Shown here in pieces: positions 4,855-6,136 of a stretch of DNA of 6,136 bases. This DNA comes from Angelakisella sp. Its GTDB lineage: Bacteria; Bacillota; Clostridia; Oscillospirales; Ruminococcaceae. The stretch lies in assembly GCA_022795575.1 (NCBI GenBank), contig JAAWGY010000148.1, positions 1-6,136 on the forward strand. Direction: 5' to 3'. The position numbers and the translations under genes were made by a program. The first letter of the stretch is position 1. Each line of letters opens with the position of its first letter. The notes beneath the pieces are model-generated. The model searched no databases. It saw only the letters and a list, made by a program, of their open reading frames with translations, and was not told where the DNA came from.

Positions 4855-6035
4855 GTGAAAAAATTAGCCTTGCTATCCGCTTTGTTGATTGCAGCCTCCC
4901 TTTTGGGGTGTAGCAGCGCTGGCTCCCCCCAGGCGGAGGACACCGTTTCTGTAAAGCAATTGGCGACAACATTTTCGGCAAACATAGCGCTTTTGTCAGA
5001 TGGCTGCGTTTTTTCATGGGGAGATAACCAAAGCGGTGTACTTGGCTTGGGCGATGACACGCAAAAAAAGTCGATGAACCCGTCCAGGTGGAAATCGGGG
5101 AGCCCATCAGGAAAATCGTTACCTCCTCGTCGGCAAACATGGTGATTGCCATCGCGGATAGCGGAAAGATCTACGGCTGGGGCTCCAACAGAAGCCACCT
5201 GCTTTCCAGTACGGATACCGCCTTCTTTTCATCCCCGGTATTGTTGGAGTTTGATGTCCCGGTTTCCGAAATAAGCTTTTCCCCTCTTCTTGGCACCTTC
5301 ACCGATGACAGCGGCAGAATCTACGGCTACGGATGGAATCAGGAGGGCTCTTCCGTATTCCTGGAAGCCTCGGAGTCCTTGTCGGCGTCAGAGCATTCCC
5401 CTTACGAAATAGCCTTCCAGGACGAAAGCGGCCTAAAGCAGTTTGAAAGCGCAACGTTATTCCGAAGCTTTTTAAGTAACGACGGAAAGGTTTTCATTCA
5501 AGGCGCCCTTGTCGAATACCGGGTAAATTACCAGGAAATTACCTGCATTCCTTTCCCCGAAAAAATAGTGAAGGTCGGTTCCATGTACCAAGGGATGATT
5601 GCGCTATCCGAGACCGGGAAAATTTACTTCCTGGGGGAAGACAGATTTGGCATCCATGGCGACGACTCAGCCGAATACTATCCCATATACGAACAGCCTG
5701 TGTGGATCGATAAGCTTTCGGAACGGGTAAGGGATATCTTTGTCTCTTCAAGCTCTGTTATTGCAGTTACGGAAAAAGGCAAGGTTTATACCTGGGGGTA
5801 CAATTTAAGGAAAAACAATGCGGATACCCTGGACGAAATCGTCAGCGTTCCAAACAAATTAAAGTACAACGGAAGCATCAGATACTGCTATTGCGGAGAA
5901 TTCGCAAATATCATAATAAACGAAAACAACGAGGTTTACGTATGGGGGAGCAATGTACAGAATCTGTTTTTGGATAAGGAGAAAGAGACAACCTATCAAC
6001 TGCAAAAACTGGATACCTCCGTTTTTGTGAAATAG
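4855..6035 (+). CDS. Secreted RCC1-repeat lipoprotein, split by a -1 frameshift at 5064-5070
   Basis: Translation from GTG 4855 gives a lipoprotein signal peptide (MKKLALLSALLIAASLLGC; lipobox LLGC, lipidated Cys19), so the product should be anchored outside the cell membrane. In this frame it stops at 5143-5145 after 96 residues. A -1 shift on AAG 5068-5070 continues to TAG 6033-6035 and gives 393 residues. The joined protein has seven RCC1-type units about 50 residues apart, starting at GCVFSWGDN (50), GKIYGWGSN (104), GRIYGYGWN (154), GKVFIQG (211), GKIYFLG (255), GKVYTWG (309) and NEVYVWG (359). Seven is the full count for an RCC1 beta-propeller. The join GLGDDTQKK-VDEPVQV fits the repeat consensus. 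Function is unknown; a surface binding role is plausible. The gene is visibly AT-richer than the operon. It could be programmed frameshifting, phase variation, a recent pseudogene or an assembly error. Confidence 0.8.
5064..5070 (+). promoter_or_regulatory. A_AAA_AAG slippery heptamer at the frame junction
   Basis: The 0-frame codons are CAA AAA AAG TCG. The heptamer therefore lies in exactly the X_XXY_YYZ phase of the E. coli dnaX -1 frameshift site, and slippage leads directly into GTC GAT GAA and the rest of the RCC1 protein. A modest stem downstream is possible (GATG 5073-5076 with CATC 5105-5108, and CCCG 5079-5082 with CGGG 5096-5099). No convincing upstream Shine-Dalgarno stimulator was seen. 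Confidence 0.55.
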
Positions 6036-6037
6036 GC

Positions 6038-6059
6038 TTTTGGGCCGGTGGTCCCAAAA
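6038..6059 (+). other. Alternative hairpin competing with the terminator
   Basis: TTTTGGG (6038-6044) pairs with CCCAAAA (6053-6059), the same arm that forms the base of the terminator stem at 6053-6094. The two structures are mutually exclusive at that arm, in the manner of an antiterminator. The inner GC stem of the terminator is unaffected, so any regulatory effect would be mild. Confidence 0.35.
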
Positions 6060-6094
6060 TGCGCCCGCCAATTGCATCGGCGGGCTGTTTTGGG
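6053..6094. terminator. Bidirectional terminator of the RCC1 lipoprotein gene (right copy)
   Basis: It begins 17 bases after the stop codon. CCCAAAA (6053-6059) pairs with TTTTGGG (6088-6094), enclosing GCCCGCC (6063-6069) and GGCGGGC (6079-6085) around a 9-nt loop, with TGTTTT after the GC stem. It is the inverted twin of 4641-4682. Confidence 0.75.
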
Positions 6095-6136
6095 GAGATA
6101 GCGGCTACTCCTAACCCCGGCCGCGGTTTGCGCTTC
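6053..6136 (-). repeat. Right 84-bp inverted repeat, cut by the window edge
   Basis: Inverted copy of 4599-4682 with one mismatch in 84 bases. It is still matching at the last base of the window, so the true repeat may be longer and could include the nested hairpin and cloverleaf repeat seen on the left. The two copies enclose about 1.37 kb holding the MITE-like element and the lipoprotein gene. Confidence 0.92.

Noticed and set aside
4409..4913. Small open frames in the intergenic region after the regulator
   Set aside because: They cross the structured repeats and the IS-like element, show no protein-like features, and lack good ribosome sites.
5088..6035. Independent gene starting at GTG 5088
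   Set aside because: No ribosome binding site and no signal peptide, and it would begin within an RCC1 unit whose first part is encoded in the other frame just upstream.

Overview
The window looks like a chromosomal segment from a high-GC member of the gut Clostridia (Oscillospiraceae-like Firmicutes). This is inferred from strong AGGAGG-type ribosome binding sites, very GC-rich third codon positions, Firmicute-like protein families and a structured intergenic repeat of a kind I associate with that group. Genus and species cannot be read from the sequence.

Layout, all genes on the + strand. (1) Bases 1-100 look like the end of an insertion-sequence-type element, followed by a strong sigma-A promoter (TTGCCG, 17 bp, extended TGcTATAAT) and a leader of about 160 nt. 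(2) Bases 327-3413 form a tight three-gene operon: galE (UDP-hexose 4-epimerase), a sugar-1-phosphate nucleotidyltransferase, and a NahK-like anomeric N-acetylhexosamine kinase. (3) Bases 3456-4355 encode an AraC-family regulator with an N-terminal PocR-type sensory domain, 42 bases after the kinase and probably in the same transcript. (4) Bases 4356-4854 hold no convincing gene but are crowded with structured repeats: a 71-bp cloverleaf-like repeat, a 16-bp hairpin, a nested 89-nt hairpin, a terminator-like hairpin, and a small MITE-like element with IS-like ends. (5) Bases 4855-6035 carry a distinctly AT-richer gene for a secreted lipoprotein with seven RCC1-type repeats, split by a -1 frameshift at a dnaX-like A_AAA_AAG heptamer. 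(6) Bases 6053-6136 are an 84-bp inverted copy (83/84 identical) of bases 4599-4682, so the lipoprotein gene sits between long inverted repeats; the right copy runs into the window edge and may be longer.

How the genes could work together: the kinase would phosphorylate a free N-acetylhexosamine (GlcNAc/GalNAc) or related hexose at C1, the nucleotidyltransferase would make the UDP-sugar, and GalE would interconvert the gluco and galacto forms. GalE carries Cys300 where the E. coli enzyme has Tyr299, the position that controls acceptance of N-acetylated UDP-sugars. This supports a salvage route for host-glycan or mucin sugars related to, but not the same as, the bifidobacterial lnp pathway. 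The PocR/AraC protein is the likely ligand-responsive activator. The RCC1 lipoprotein cassette appears to be an unrelated, probably acquired unit.
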